Positions 1-8,556 of a stretch of 33,866 bases of DNA are shown in pieces (position 1 is the first letter of the stretch; each line of letters starts with the position of its first letter). This stretch comes from an uncultured Verrucomicrobia subdivision 3 bacterium (lineage in GTDB: Bacteria; Verrucomicrobiota; Verrucomicrobiia; Limisphaerales; UBA11358). A program made the translations under genes and the position numbers. The notes under the pieces were generated by a model, which was not told the DNA's origin, ran no database searches, and was given only the letters and a program-made list of their open reading frames with translations. Where the stretch lies: positions 1 through 33,866 of the forward strand of contig CAIQEI010000144.1 in NCBI GenBank assembly GCA_903870815.1, read 5' to 3'.

Positions 1-51
1 CTCCCGCAGGATGCGAATCTTGTCTTCCGTCGTGTATCGTTTGCCTTTCAT
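1..51 (-). CDS. IS3-family transposase OrfA, N-terminal 17 residues (runs off the window)
   Basis: Reading the minus strand from the ATG at 51-49 gives MKGKRYTTEDKIRILRE, open to the window edge. This is the typical start of the small helix-turn-helix OrfA protein of IS3-family elements, which binds the IS ends and is normally joined to the OrfB integrase by frameshifting. An AAAGGA motif lies about a dozen bases upstream of the ATG, unlike the host genes here, which lack such motifs. Only the N-terminus is visible, so the subgroup and the integrity of the element cannot be judged. Confidence 0.7.
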   Translation of the reverse strand, partial: MKGKRYTTEDKIRILRE

Positions 52-117
52 GCGTCTGGTCCTTTCTTGCGTCTCAGACTAACACATCAGGTGGCCCGAA
101 AAAGTGAAGTCACGTCA
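1..117 (-). mobile_element. terminal part of an IS3-like insertion sequence
   Basis: The left edge of the window holds the upstream end and first codons of a transposase gene read on the minus strand. The end contains a CACTTTTTCGGGCCACC stretch of the kind common at IS3-family termini. Two outer boundaries are possible, both starting with TGA on the minus strand: position 117 or position 112. The other end and the target duplication lie outside the window, so the boundary is inferred. The element abuts the last codon of the GH16 protein gene. Confidence 0.65.
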
Positions 118-2904
118 GAGTCTGACCTGGTTGGTTCCGGCGGCGGCGGCCAGCCCGGTCGGGGGAAGGGGAGATCGATCATAAACCCGCACATAATCCA
201 CCTGCATTTCGCTCGGGAAGGTTGTGTTCACGATGGTGCCGTTGTTGACGGCGAGGTCCAGCAGGAAGAAAAACGGCTGGTTGAAGGGAACCGGGTAGGC
301 AAAGGGGCCATTGGTGGCGCCCCAATTGATCCAGTTCAGGATATTCAAGCCATCCACCTGCCAGATGATCGAGTTGCTCGTCCACTGCACGGAGTAGGTG
401 TGGTAGTTGGCGGTGGTGTCACCGGGAGTCGGCAAGGTGTAATAGTTGCCTTGAGAAGTATTCTGGCCGTTGATGTCGGCATAATGAAGCGATCCTAGAA
501 TATGGGTCGGGTCTCCGAAACATTCCATAATGTCCATCTCGCCGCAATAGGGCCAGCCGGTGGTGTCATAGTTCTGCCCCAGCATCCACCACGCCGGCCA
601 GAAGCCCGAACCGACCGGTTGGCGGATCCGCGCCACGATCAGTCCATACTGCTTGGAATACAGCCCATCGCTCCGCAATTGGGCGGAGGTGTAGGAAAAC
701 CCGCCGAGGGCCTCCTGCTGGGCAACGAGATGCGCCGCGCCGTTCGCAACGTAAAGGTTATTGGTCCGGCCGGTGTACCAGACATCGCCGCCGGTGTCGT
801 TCCCGACGAATGGAGCCCACTTGGTGGTGTCCAGGTTGGTGCCGTTAAATTCGTCATTCCACACCATGTACCACCCGGCTGGCACGGTCAGCGTGGCCAC
901 CGCACTGGTGGCGGAGCCGTAAATATTGGTCACAATCACCCGGTAATCCAGCGACCAAATGTCGGTCACGTTGGTGATGGTTAGGTTGTTGCCGGTCGTT
1001 CCCGATAGCGGGGGACCATTCAACAGGTTGGTAAAAACCCCGCTGCCCAACGCGCCAGCCTGCCATTGGTAGCTGATGGGCAAAGTCCCCGCGGCATTCG
1101 CGCTGAGCGTAACCGCGTCCCCGGGATAGGCATATTGGGAAGCGGGCTGAGCCGTGATGAACGGAGCGCCGAACACCCAGAGCGCGGCGGGCGGTGCGCT
1201 GGTGACCGAGCCGTTGGCATTCGTCACAATCACCTGATAGATCAGCGAATTATTCGCGGTCACACCTGTGAGGGTCAGCGTAGTGGTGGCGGAACCGGAA
1301 ACGTTGCCGGCATCGGTCAGGTTGGTGAAACCGGTTCCGCCGCTGGCCTGCCATTGGTAGCTCAATGGCACTGAACCGGTGGCGCTAACGGTGAACGTAA
1401 CCGTGCTGCCGGCACCGTTCGTTTGCGAAATCGGCTGGGTTGTGATCACCGGTGGCAGCGTGGTGGAGTAATGCAACAACACCTGGGTAGGGGTGTTGGT
1501 GATCAGGAAACCGCCCGCATTCAGCGGCATCACCTCCCAAACCGGCGCGCTGGATGGGTTGCCGTAGATGGTCGCTGCCGTCATGAGGACATAGTCGGCG
1601 TTCGTGTCCAAATTGACGGAAGGACCCGGTGCCCGGAGGTGGAAAACCGTGCCGTTCAACGTGAGTGCGCCCGTCACCTTGATCAAGTCGTTGCTGCCAT
1701 TATAAACCGTGCCAATGCCCAGATCGATTAACGCTCCGGCCGTGTTGGTCAGGTTATTGTTGAAGGTGTTGGTGGCATAGATCCCGTTCGCAAAAATGCC
1801 CGCTCCCACCTGCGCTCCCGCCGAGGCGCTGACGGTGCCGTTGACCGTGCCGCCCCCGTACAATGACTGGTTGCCACCGAGCTTGTAGCCGATTTTACCG
1901 GAAACATCGTAGATGGCGTTTGCGGACACGGTGATGTTGGTGGTGCCGGAAAGATAGGCGGGACCGCCCAGCAGGGCCAATGTCCCCGCGGTGATCAGGG
2001 TGGCCCCAGAGTAAGTGTTGGTGCGATTTAGAGTCAGCTTACCAGCCCCCAGCTTGGTCAGTCCGCCCGTGCTGGACCCGGACTGGTTCAAGCCCACGCC
2101 GATAACGATGTTGTGCGCGGTCGTGCCGTCAAAGGTGTTGATGATGGCCCCACCGTTGCCCACGTAGGTGTATTGCGAGCCACCGTAAAGCGTGACGAAG
2201 GAGCCCGTGTTAAGCGTGGCCACCACCGTGCTGCCGTTCCAGTTGAGCAGGGCGTTGCCGCCCGACTCGCGGTCGGCCACCGTCAGGAAGGGCGTATAAA
2301 GCGTGCCCCCATTCAAATCCAGTTGAAAGGTGGTCACGGTGTTCGCATTTCCAATCACGCCGTTGGTCAGCCACACCGTGCCCCCCGAGAGGATTACATC
2401 CGCCCAGTCCGCGCTCCCGGCGGCGGAGATGATCCGGTTGGCGTACAGGCTGCCGCCGGTGATTTGCAGCGTCGCCCGGCCCACGGCAACGTCGCCCGCC
2501 ACCGTCATGGTCGGAATATTGAGCGTCGTCGCGGGATTGCCGGCATAGTTGCCACCGTTGCCGGAACTTCCCTGGAGCGTGAAGGAGCTGGCGCTGAGAC
2601 TGCTGCCGCCGGTGATCGTATAGTTCGCAAAATTGTTGGCTGTGGTGTCACCGACGGTGACGGCACCCGCCGTCCGGCTGCCGCTCAAGGTGATGGTCGT
2701 GGCCGCGGCCGTGTTGTCAAAGTTGGCCGTGTTGCCGGCGCCATCCACCCAGATGCTCCCGGCCCCGGTCCAGTTGGGGGTGACGGTATCCCACGCGCCG
2801 CTAGTGCCGTTCCAATTATAGGTCTGCGCCGTGCCGTTCAGCAAAGTGAACGCCGCCAGCACGAGCCCTGAGGCCAGTTGCTTTAGGAGTTGGAGGTTAT
2901 TCAT
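115..2904 (-). CDS. secreted GH16-type glycan hydrolase with autotransporter-type repeats and Ig-like domains, C-terminus truncated
   Basis: The 929-residue protein begins with a signal peptide ending near NGTAQ. The ATG at 2904 is preferred over the upstream ATG at 2967 because it places this signal at the N-terminus. A long Gly/Thr/Asn-rich beta-helical region follows, with a passenger-associated repeat (GGLTKLGAGKLTL). Two Ig-like domains occupy roughly residues 480-670, each starting with an ITxQP motif. A GH16 beta-glucanase domain starts near residue 678. Its catalytic signature EMDIME is at 789-794, with Glu789 as probable nucleophile and Glu794 as acid/base. GH16 enzymes cleave beta-1,3 or beta-1,4 glucans and galactans, so an extracellular laminarinase- or agarase-like role is likely. 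The substrate cannot be read from the sequence. After the GH16 domain the chain starts a fibronectin-III-like motif (PPTGLAAAAGTNQVRL) and stops where the IS3-like element begins, so the original C-terminus is lost. Confidence 0.85.
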   Translation of the reverse strand: MNNLQLLKQLASGLVLAAFTLLNGTAQTYNWNGTSGAWDTVTPNWTGAGSIWVDGAGNTANFDNTAAATTITLSGSRTAGAVTVGDTTANNFANYTITGGSSLSASSFTLQGSSGNGGNYAGNPATTLNIPTMTVAGDVAVGRATLQITGGSLYANRIISAAGSADWADVILSGGTVWLTNGVIGNANTVTTFQLDLNGGTLYTPFLTVADRESGGNALLNWNGSTVVATLNTGSFVTLYGGSQYTYVGNGGAIINTFDGTTAHNIVIGVGLNQSGSSTGGLTKLGAGKLTLNRTNTYSGATLITAGTLALLGGPAYLSGTTNITVSANAIYDVSGKIGYKLGGNQSLYGGGTVNGTVSASAGAQVGAGIFANGIYATNTFNNNLTNTAGALIDLGIGTVYNGSNDLIKVTGALTLNGTVFHLRAPGPSVNLDTNADYVLMTAATIYGNPSSAPVWEVMPLNAGGFLITNTPTQVLLHYSTTLPPVITTQPISQTNGAGSTVTFTVSATGSVPLSYQWQASGGTGFTNLTDAGNVSGSATTTLTLTGVTANNSLIYQVIVTNANGSVTSAPPAALWVFGAPFITAQPASQYAYPGDAVTLSANAAGTLPISYQWQAGALGSGVFTNLLNGPPLSGTTGNNLTITNVTDIWSLDYRVIVTNIYGSATSAVATLTVPAGWYMVWNDEFNGTNLDTTKWAPFVGNDTGGDVWYTGRTNNLYVANGAAHLVAQQEALGGFSYTSAQLRSDGLYSKQYGLIVARIRQPVGSGFWPAWWMLGQNYDTTGWPYCGEMDIMECFGDPTHILGSLHYADINGQNTSQGNYYTLPTPGDTTANYHTYSVQWTSNSIIWQVDGLNILNWINWGATNGPFAYPVPFNQPFFFLLDLAVNNGTIVNTTFPSEMQVDYVRVYDRSPLPPTGLAAAAGTNQVRL

Positions 2905-3286
2905 ATATTCTTTGGGGAGGCAAAACCGGAAGAAAAGCCTTCGGAAACCAGAGGGTGCAAAGAGCATGAAGGGGATGTTTGGCTTTCAAGTTTCGTGCAA
3001 TTCCGTTTGCAGATTGTTTCCCATAATTGGCCGGATAGAAATATTATGCCAACCCAATCTTGGCGAGTTTTATCGCAAAAAAGGGTGAGGCCTTACAGTA
3101 GAAACGCTAACTAAGGTCCTTTTTTTAAAGTTTACCGCGTATTTCCTATAAGCCTAAAAAATTGTTTCGGTCAGGTTAGTTCGTTTCCCTAAACCGCGAA
3201 AGCGGTCGGTCGATTATTTAGCTGATACAAGGCATAAATAATTCCGCGCTTGCCGCCGGGCTGGAAACGGTTAAATAAAGCGACGA
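2905..3286. other. divergent intergenic region between the GH16 and GH63 genes
   Basis: This AT-rich spacer of about 380 bases carries no convincing gene. It must hold the promoters of both divergent genes. I see a possible plus-strand terminator at 3089-3126 and a small hairpin with a GAAA tetraloop at 3193-3206 (ACCGC/GCGGT). No sigma-70 boxes stand out clearly. Confidence 0.5.
3089..3126 (+). terminator. possible intrinsic terminator or attenuator upstream of the GH63 gene
   Basis: GGCCTTA at 3089-3095 can pair with TAAGGTCC at 3112-3119 (one bulged T), across a 16-base loop, and is followed directly by seven T residues. The large loop makes it weak. No gene on the plus strand lies upstream of it, so it would end either a short unannotated transcript or the leader of the GH63 gene. 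Confidence 0.35.
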
Positions 3287-6028
3287 ATGTGTGCTGCTGT
3301 CAGTGCTGAAAAAGCCCGGCTGGGTGCCGCCGGCGGGTTGAAAAATCCATGGCGGGCGTGGGGGCCGTATCTCTCCGAACGCCAGTGGGGCACCGTGCGC
3401 GAAGATTATTCGCCCGGCGGCACGGCGTGGGAATATTTTCCGCACGACCACGCCCGCAGCCGCGCCTACCGCTGGGGCGAGGACGGCATCGCCGGCGTCA
3501 GCGACGGCCTGCAACTGCTCTGCCTTTCGCTCGGGCTTTGGAACGGGAAGGATCCGATTTTGAAGGAGCGTTTTTTCGGCCTCACCAACGAGCAGGGCAA
3601 CCACGGCGAGGACGTGAAGGAACTTTATTTCTATCTCGACGCCACGCCGACGCATTCTTATCTGAAGGCGCTCTACAAGTATCCGCAAGGGGAGTTTCCC
3701 TACGCGCAGCTCTTGCAGGAGAATGCGCAGCGCGGCAAGAACCAGCCGGAATTTGAGCTGCTGGACACGGGGGTTTTCGACGATGACCGCTATTTTGACG
3801 TGTTCGTGGAATATGCCAAGGCCGCGCCCGAGGACATTTTGATGCGCGTGACGGTCCACAATCGCGGACCGGAGGCGGCGACGATCCATGTCCTGCCGCA
3901 CCTCTGGTTTCGCAACACCTGGTCCTGGGATAAGGAGCATCCGAAACCCAAGCTGCGCGCGGTGCGCGGCGGCTCGGCGGTGCTGGTGGAACATGAGGAC
4001 CTTGGCACCTTTGAATTTCACCCGGGCACGCTCAACGACGGGAAAATTCTGCCGGAACTCTTATTCACCGAAAACGAGACCAATACCCGGCGGATATTTG
4101 GAGACGAAACGGCCGCCGGTTTTTTCAAGGACGCGTTCCACGAGTATTTGGTCAACGGAAACCGTGAGGCGGTGAGTCCCAAGCGCGCCGGCACCAAAAT
4201 GTGCGCGCACTACGAACTGGAGGTTCCCGCCGGCGGCTCGCGCGAGCTCCGGCTGCGGCTCGCGCGCCAGTCCGGGGTGAAACCGTTCACGGACTTCGAC
4301 GCCGTTTTTTCCCGGCGCATCGCCGAGGCGGATGAATTTTACGCGGAGTTGCAGCAAGGTTTGGCGGATGACGACGTGCGCTCGGTCCAGCGGCAGGCGC
4401 TCGCGGGCATGATCTGGTCGAAACAGTTTTATCATTTCAACGTGCGGACGTGGTTGAACGGCGACCCGGCCCAGCCGCCGCCGCCGCGCGAACGCAAGCG
4501 CGGCCGCAATTCCGAATGGACGCACCTGAACAACGCCAACATCATTTCCATGCCGGACAAATGGGAATACCCGTGGTACGCCGCGTGGGACCTGGCCTTC
4601 CATTGCATACCCCTCGCGCTGGTGGACGCGGGGTTTGCCAAGCAGCAACTCGATTTGCTCACGCGCGAATGGTACATGCACCCGAACGGCCAGCTGCCCG
4701 CCTACGAATGGGCGTTCGGCGATGTCAACCCGCCGGTTCATGCCTGGGCGACCTGGCGCGTGTTCCAGATGGACCGCAAGCAGCGGCGCGAAACCGACGA
4801 ACACGACATGGGCGACGTGGAATTCCTTGAGCGCGTTTTCCACAAGCTGCTGTTGAATTTCACCTGGTGGGTCAACCGCAAGGATGCGCAGGGCCGGAAC
4901 ATTTTCCAGGGCGGATTCCTCGGCCTCGACAATATCGGCGTGTTCGATCGCAGCCAGCCGCTGCCCACCGGCGGCTTTATCAACCAGGCTGACGGCACGA
5001 GCTGGATGGCGATGTATTGCCTGAACCTACTCCGCATCTCGCTCGAACTGGCGCAGCACAACAAGGTTTATGAGGACATTGCGACGAAATTCTTCGAGCA
5101 TTTCCTGAGCATCGCCGCCGCCATCAACGGCGTGAGCGATGGCCACGGGGTCCTGCCCGAAGAGGGGCTCGCCCTTTGGGACGAGGTGGATGAATTTTAC
5201 TACGATGAACTGTGCCTGCCGGACGGCAAAAAAATTCCGCTCAAAGTCCGTTCCATGGTGGGGCTGGTCCCGCTGTTTGCCGTCGAGACCCTCGAGCCGG
5301 AATTATTGAAGCGCCTGCCCGACTTCACCGCGCGCATGGAATGGTTCCTCTCGCACCGGCCCGATCTGGCGAACCTGGTCTCGCGCTGGCAGGTGCACGG
5401 CGTGGGTGAGCGCCATCTGCTCTCGCTCCTACGCGGTCACCGGATGAAATGCCTGCTCCAACGCGCGCTCGACGCCTCGGAATTCCTGAGCGACTACGGC
5501 ATCCGCGCCCTTTCCAAGATTCACGAACAGAATCCGTTCCGGCTGGAATTCGGCGGGGTGGTCAATGAAGTCAGCTATTGGCCGGGCGAATCTGCCGGCG
5601 GGTTATTCGGCGGCAACTCCAACTGGCGCGGCCCGGTCTGGCTGCCGATGAATTTTCTGCTGATCGAGTCGCTCCAGAAATTTCACCATTACTACGGCGA
5701 TGAATTCAAGATCGAATGCCCGGTCGGCTCGGGAAAAATGCTCAACCTGGACGAAGCCGCTGAGGAGATTTCCAGCCGGCTCACGCGACTTTTCCTGAAG
5801 GATGAGAGTGGCCAGCGGCCGGCGCTGAAAAATTATCCCAAGTTCGCCGCCGATCCGCACTTTCGCAACTACGTGCTCTTCCATGAGTATTTTCACGGCG
5901 ACACCGGCCATGGTCTCGGGGCCGCCCACCAGACCGGCTGGACCGGCCTCGTCGCCAAACTCATCATGCCGCGCGCCGGCCTCCACCATCCATTTGACAC
6001 GATCCTTTTGAACCGGCCCAATCGCTGA
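3287..6028 (+). CDS. GH63-type glucosidase (MGH1-like glycoside hydrolase)
   Basis: This 913-residue protein matches the large bacterial GH63-like 'glucosidase' group in length and in its signature blocks. These are an N-terminal beta-sandwich region (WGPYLSERQWGTVREDYS, then LPHLWFRNTWSW near residue 205) and an (alpha/alpha)6 barrel. The barrel contains YPWYAAWDLAFH, with Asp435 in the position of the family general acid, and NSNWRGPVWLPMNFLLIE near residue 780. The tail HQTGWTGLVAKLI is also typical. The family acts by inversion on alpha-glucosidic or mannosylglycerate-type linkages. No signal peptide is evident, so it is probably cytoplasmic. The ATG at 3287 gives the conserved N-terminus; no ribosome binding site precedes it. 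The exact substrate is unknown. The gene stands alone and is not in an operon. Confidence 0.85.
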   Translation: MCAAVSAEKARLGAAGGLKNPWRAWGPYLSERQWGTVREDYSPGGTAWEYFPHDHARSRAYRWGEDGIAGVSDGLQLLCLSLGLWNGKDPILKERFFGLTNEQGNHGEDVKELYFYLDATPTHSYLKALYKYPQGEFPYAQLLQENAQRGKNQPEFELLDTGVFDDDRYFDVFVEYAKAAPEDILMRVTVHNRGPEAATIHVLPHLWFRNTWSWDKEHPKPKLRAVRGGSAVLVEHEDLGTFEFHPGTLNDGKILPELLFTENETNTRRIFGDETAAGFFKDAFHEYLVNGNREAVSPKRAGTKMCAHYELEVPAGGSRELRLRLARQSGVKPFTDFDAVFSRRIAEADEFYAELQQGLADDDVRSVQRQALAGMIWSKQFYHFNVRTWLNGDPAQPPPPRERKRGRNSEWTHLNNANIISMPDKWEYPWYAAWDLAFHCIPLALVDAGFAKQQLDLLTREWYMHPNGQLPAYEWAFGDVNPPVHAWATWRVFQMDRKQRRETDEHDMGDVEFLERVFHKLLLNFTWWVNRKDAQGRNIFQGGFLGLDNIGVFDRSQPLPTGGFINQADGTSWMAMYCLNLLRISLELAQHNKVYEDIATKFFEHFLSIAAAINGVSDGHGVLPEEGLALWDEVDEFYYDELCLPDGKKIPLKVRSMVGLVPLFAVETLEPELLKRLPDFTARMEWFLSHRPDLANLVSRWQVHGVGERHLLSLLRGHRMKCLLQRALDASEFLSDYGIRALSKIHEQNPFRLEFGGVVNEVSYWPGESAGGLFGGNSNWRGPVWLPMNFLLIESLQKFHHYYGDEFKIECPVGSGKMLNLDEAAEEISSRLTRLFLKDESGQRPALKNYPKFAADPHFRNYVLFHEYFHGDTGHGLGAAHQTGWTGLVAKLIMPRAGLHHPFDTILLNRPNR

Positions 6029-6044
6029 GCCGGGACGGCGAGAA

Positions 6045-6293
6045 TCAATTAAGCCGCAGCACCCGGTAAATCCGCATTCCGTCCGTCGCCTGGTCCGTCA
6101 CGCTCAAACTCAAACTTGTGGCCGTGACGGCAGCGCCGGGATTCGACCACGCCGCCGTCAGGTTTGACTTGTACTGCACCTGATAGGTTCGGCCGACGAC
6201 CGTGTCCCACGCGATGGTCGCCGTCGGCATTGCGCCGGAAACCCGCAGCGACACCATGAACGGCACCAGCAGCACGCGGTAGCCCTTCGCCAA
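6045..6293 (-). pseudogene. fragment of a secreted-protein C-terminal beta domain
   Basis: The 82-codon frame has no ATG start (TTG at 6293 at best), and the frame stays open upstream into the neighbouring gene. It contains VVGRTYQVQYKSNLTAAW followed by SLSVTDQATDGMRIYRVLRL. In family knowledge, this pattern is the extreme C-terminal domain of many large secreted Verrucomicrobiota proteins (ITW...GRTYQVQY...FYRV). Here it stands without the rest of such a protein, between the GH63 gene and eboE. I read it as the leftover tail of a deleted gene. It could also be a small expressed protein, but it has no signal peptide. Confidence 0.45.
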
Positions 6294-6340
6294 ATCCCCG
6301 CGTAACCCGGTGCTGGAGTAATCCCGCTGCCGGTATGATA

Positions 6341-7516
6341 TTATTCCGAATAAAGTCCGCGTTCGCCGAGGCGGGCGAGCGTCCAGCCGTACTCCGCCGC
6401 GAGCTGCTCGACAACGGTTTTCGATTTAAATTCCGGCGGCAGCACTTCCCAGGTGTAGGTTTCCATTTCGAGGTGGGTGCAGATTTCAGGAGTCTGCGCC
6501 AGCAGGTCAAGCACGCCGAGCAGATGGTCGTTCGTATTCTCAAAGGGCGGGGCGGCGGGCGCATGGAGCGGAACGTGGAAGTGGATGCGCCATTCCTCCG
6601 GGTGGTGGTTGGCGGGCGACGGGTGACGGGTGAGCGCCTCGGGCAGATCGCGGTAAAAAGTACGTTGGCCGGATCCGTCGCGGACGATGACCTGGTGGAG
6701 ATAAACATCGTCGGAATATTTTTTCAATTCCGCGCGGACGGCCAATGTCGGCGAAACTTTGAGCGCGGAGCTCAAATGGATTTTGCTGATCGTGACGCCG
6801 TGGTTCACCAGGCCGGCGAGCGCGGTTTGCGGTTCCTCGAATTCCAGAGCGAAATGGCAGGTGTCGTAATTCACGCCCAGGTGTTCGTCTAGACGCGGGT
6901 CGTGCGGGTGTTCGGCGCGCAGTTGATCGAAGAAACGGATTGTCTCCGCAGTGTTTTCGAGCAGGCAAAGTGGTTCGGGTTCGAGTCCAAGATGCAATTG
7001 GCGTCCGGTTTTTTCGCTGACGCGGGCGATGTGCTCGACGCTGCGCCAGAGGTTTTCGCGGATGATTTTGAGGGCGGTTTCGTCGGGTTGGAATTCCTTG
7101 AAGGAGCCGGGCAGGGTGCTAACGCTACCGGCGACGCCGGCGGGCAGCAGTTCCGCGAGCAGGTCGAACAGCCGGTTGGTGTAGGTCACGCGATCGGGTG
7201 AAGTCCAGTCGGGTCGGTAAACTTGCTCCTTGACGCGCTGACCGTGGAACCGGCCGTAGGGGAATCCGTTGAGGGTGAAAACGTAGCAGTAATTTTTTTC
7301 GAGCCAGCGCTGAAACTGCAGCCGCTTGGCGCGGTCGCTCAGTTCGCCGGCGGCGCATTCGCTCAGTCGCAAACCGATGGCGAAGGGTTTTTTCGGACAG
7401 ACTTTTCCCCGGACGGCCAGTGTATGATTTTGGAGCGAATGAAACGTTTCATCCCAGGTTTCTCCGCGATGGATGTTGGTGCAGTAGGCGAGATGGAGCG
7501 AATGATTCAGTTGCAT
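6341..7516 (-). CDS. eboE: EboE-like TIM-barrel protein (metabolite traffic protein)
   Basis: The 391-residue protein starts MQLNHSLHLAYCTNIHRGETW and contains FAIGLRLS, FTLNGFPYGRFHG, VSTLPGSFK, LGLEPEP and VNYDTCHFALEFE. These blocks are characteristic of EboE, a xylose-isomerase-like TIM-barrel protein of the ebo/edb clusters. Such clusters in cyanobacteria and other bacteria are linked to moving a precursor metabolite to the periplasm. EboE's own reaction is unknown. The ATG at 7516 was chosen over the first possible codon at 7576 because homology begins there. No eboA, B, C, D or F gene is visible in the window, so the gene is an orphan here. It has no recognisable ribosome binding site. 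Confidence 0.8.
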   Translation of the reverse strand: MQLNHSLHLAYCTNIHRGETWDETFHSLQNHTLAVRGKVCPKKPFAIGLRLSECAAGELSDRAKRLQFQRWLEKNYCYVFTLNGFPYGRFHGQRVKEQVYRPDWTSPDRVTYTNRLFDLLAELLPAGVAGSVSTLPGSFKEFQPDETALKIIRENLWRSVEHIARVSEKTGRQLHLGLEPEPLCLLENTAETIRFFDQLRAEHPHDPRLDEHLGVNYDTCHFALEFEEPQTALAGLVNHGVTISKIHLSSALKVSPTLAVRAELKKYSDDVYLHQVIVRDGSGQRTFYRDLPEALTRHPSPANHHPEEWRIHFHVPLHAPAAPPFENTNDHLLGVLDLLAQTPEICTHLEMETYTWEVLPPEFKSKTVVEQLAAEYGWTLARLGERGLYSE

Positions 7517-7618
7517 GCCGGCAAAACAGGATGCGGACCGGGCGGCGGTTTGCAAGGCGCAAACGGGCGTTGACACTCGGGTGACGCGGGTTTAATCTTT
7601 AAAAAACTGCAAAAGAAA

Positions 7619-8386
7619 ATGTTGCTTCGCATCAGTTTAATCGTGGCCATCATGGCCGGACTCGCCGCTGGCGTGGTTTCTTATCTGGAAATCTCCGACA
7701 AGATTCCCGCGCTGGTCCAGCAACGTGATGATGAACATACTGCCAAGAAGAACGCGCTCACCAAACTCGATACCACCGAGAAGAATCTGAAGAAGACTCA
7801 GGGCGAACTGGCGCAGACGCAGCAGGACCTGGCTGACACCCAGGCTGACCGCGACAAGGCCGTGGCCCGCGCCGACGCCCAAGCCAAGCGGGCGGACATG
7901 CTTTCGGACAAATTGACCGCGGTCACTCAGGAACGCGACGATGCGCAAAACTCCCTCGCCCAATACAAGGCGACGGATATGACGCCGGATCAAGTTCTCA
8001 AACTGGGCAAAGATCTCAAGAACGCCCGCGCCGAGGTTGAAGTCGTCAATGGCGAGAAAGTTGTTCTGCTCCACAACATCACCCGACTTAAAACCGAGCT
8101 AAAAAAATTCGTCGGGCCGGATGAGTTTGTAAAACTGCCCTCCGATTTGCATGGCAAAATTGTTTGCGTGGATCCTAAATGGGATTTCGTCGTGCTGAAC
8201 GTCGGTGAAGATCAGGGCGTGATATCCGATGGCGAACTCCTCGTCAGCCGACAGGGCAAGCTGGTGGCCAAAGTCATTGTGCGTAGTGTTCAAAAAGATC
8301 GCTGCATTGCCAATCTCATCCCCGGCTGGAAGCTCGGCGAGATGATTGAAGGCGACGACGTTTCGCCGGCGCACCCAGCCTCTTGA
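7619..8386 (+). CDS. membrane-anchored coiled-coil protein with C-terminal beta domain
   Basis: The 255-residue protein has one N-terminal membrane segment (about residues 4-24). A long coiled coil follows (about 30-165), rich in K/E/Q/D with repeated AQTQQDLADTQADRDKA-type heptads. The C-terminal globular part of about 85 residues contains GKIVCVDPKWDFVVLNVGED and ends DDVSPAHPAS. The closing domain, with its 'what you see as a property of an intrinsic value, with reset' beta pattern (LNVGEDQGVISDGELLVSRQGKLVAKVIV), resembles small barrel domains of envelope proteins such as MreC or FlgT, but I cannot assign a family. It probably sits in the inner membrane facing the periplasm. A lipoprotein gene follows after two bases, which suggests that they are made together and work at the envelope. 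Confidence 0.7.
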   Translation: MLLRISLIVAIMAGLAAGVVSYLEISDKIPALVQQRDDEHTAKKNALTKLDTTEKNLKKTQGELAQTQQDLADTQADRDKAVARADAQAKRADMLSDKLTAVTQERDDAQNSLAQYKATDMTPDQVLKLGKDLKNARAEVEVVNGEKVVLLHNITRLKTELKKFVGPDEFVKLPSDLHGKIVCVDPKWDFVVLNVGEDQGVISDGELLVSRQGKLVAKVIVRSVQKDRCIANLIPGWKLGEMIEGDDVSPAHPAS

Positions 8387-8388
8387 AG

Positions 8389-8556
8389 ATGAAGCCCGGC
8401 CTCGCCAACTGGCTTTTATTGTTGCTGCTGGCAATGGCGGCCCTGTTTATTTCCGGCTGTGCATCCGCTGATCCGGACAACGCTTCCGTCCGTCCGTGGA
8501 ATACGCCGCAGGGCTGGGAAAACGGGCTGGGCGGGATGGACACACAGCATCGTTAA
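8389..8556 (+). CDS. small lipoprotein, 55 residues
   Basis: The ATG at 8389 starts two bases after the stop of the coiled-coil protein. The product begins MKPGLANWLLLLLLAMAALF and has a good lipobox, ISGC, with the lipidated Cys at position 24. The mature part is only 32 residues and contains RPWNTPQGWENGLGGM. I recall similar short lipoproteins with an RPWN...W motif in Verrucomicrobiota; their role is unknown. The spacing points to co-translation with the upstream gene. Its TAA stop (8554-8556) overlaps the stop codon of the opposing cyclo-ligase gene, sharing TTAA. Confidence 0.75.
   Translation: MKPGLANWLLLLLLAMAALFISGCASADPDNASVRPWNTPQGWENGLGGMDTQHR

Noticed and set aside
2113-2871. 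252-codon open frame antisense to the GH16 gene
   Set aside because: Arg/Gly/Val-rich composition typical of a complementary frame; no motif.
2910-2990. Resemblance to a c-di-GMP-I riboswitch (GGCAAAACC ... GGGTGCAAAG) on the plus strand
   Set aside because: The conserved core order and the GNRA-capped P2 stem are not present, and it lies across the GH16 start region in antisense.
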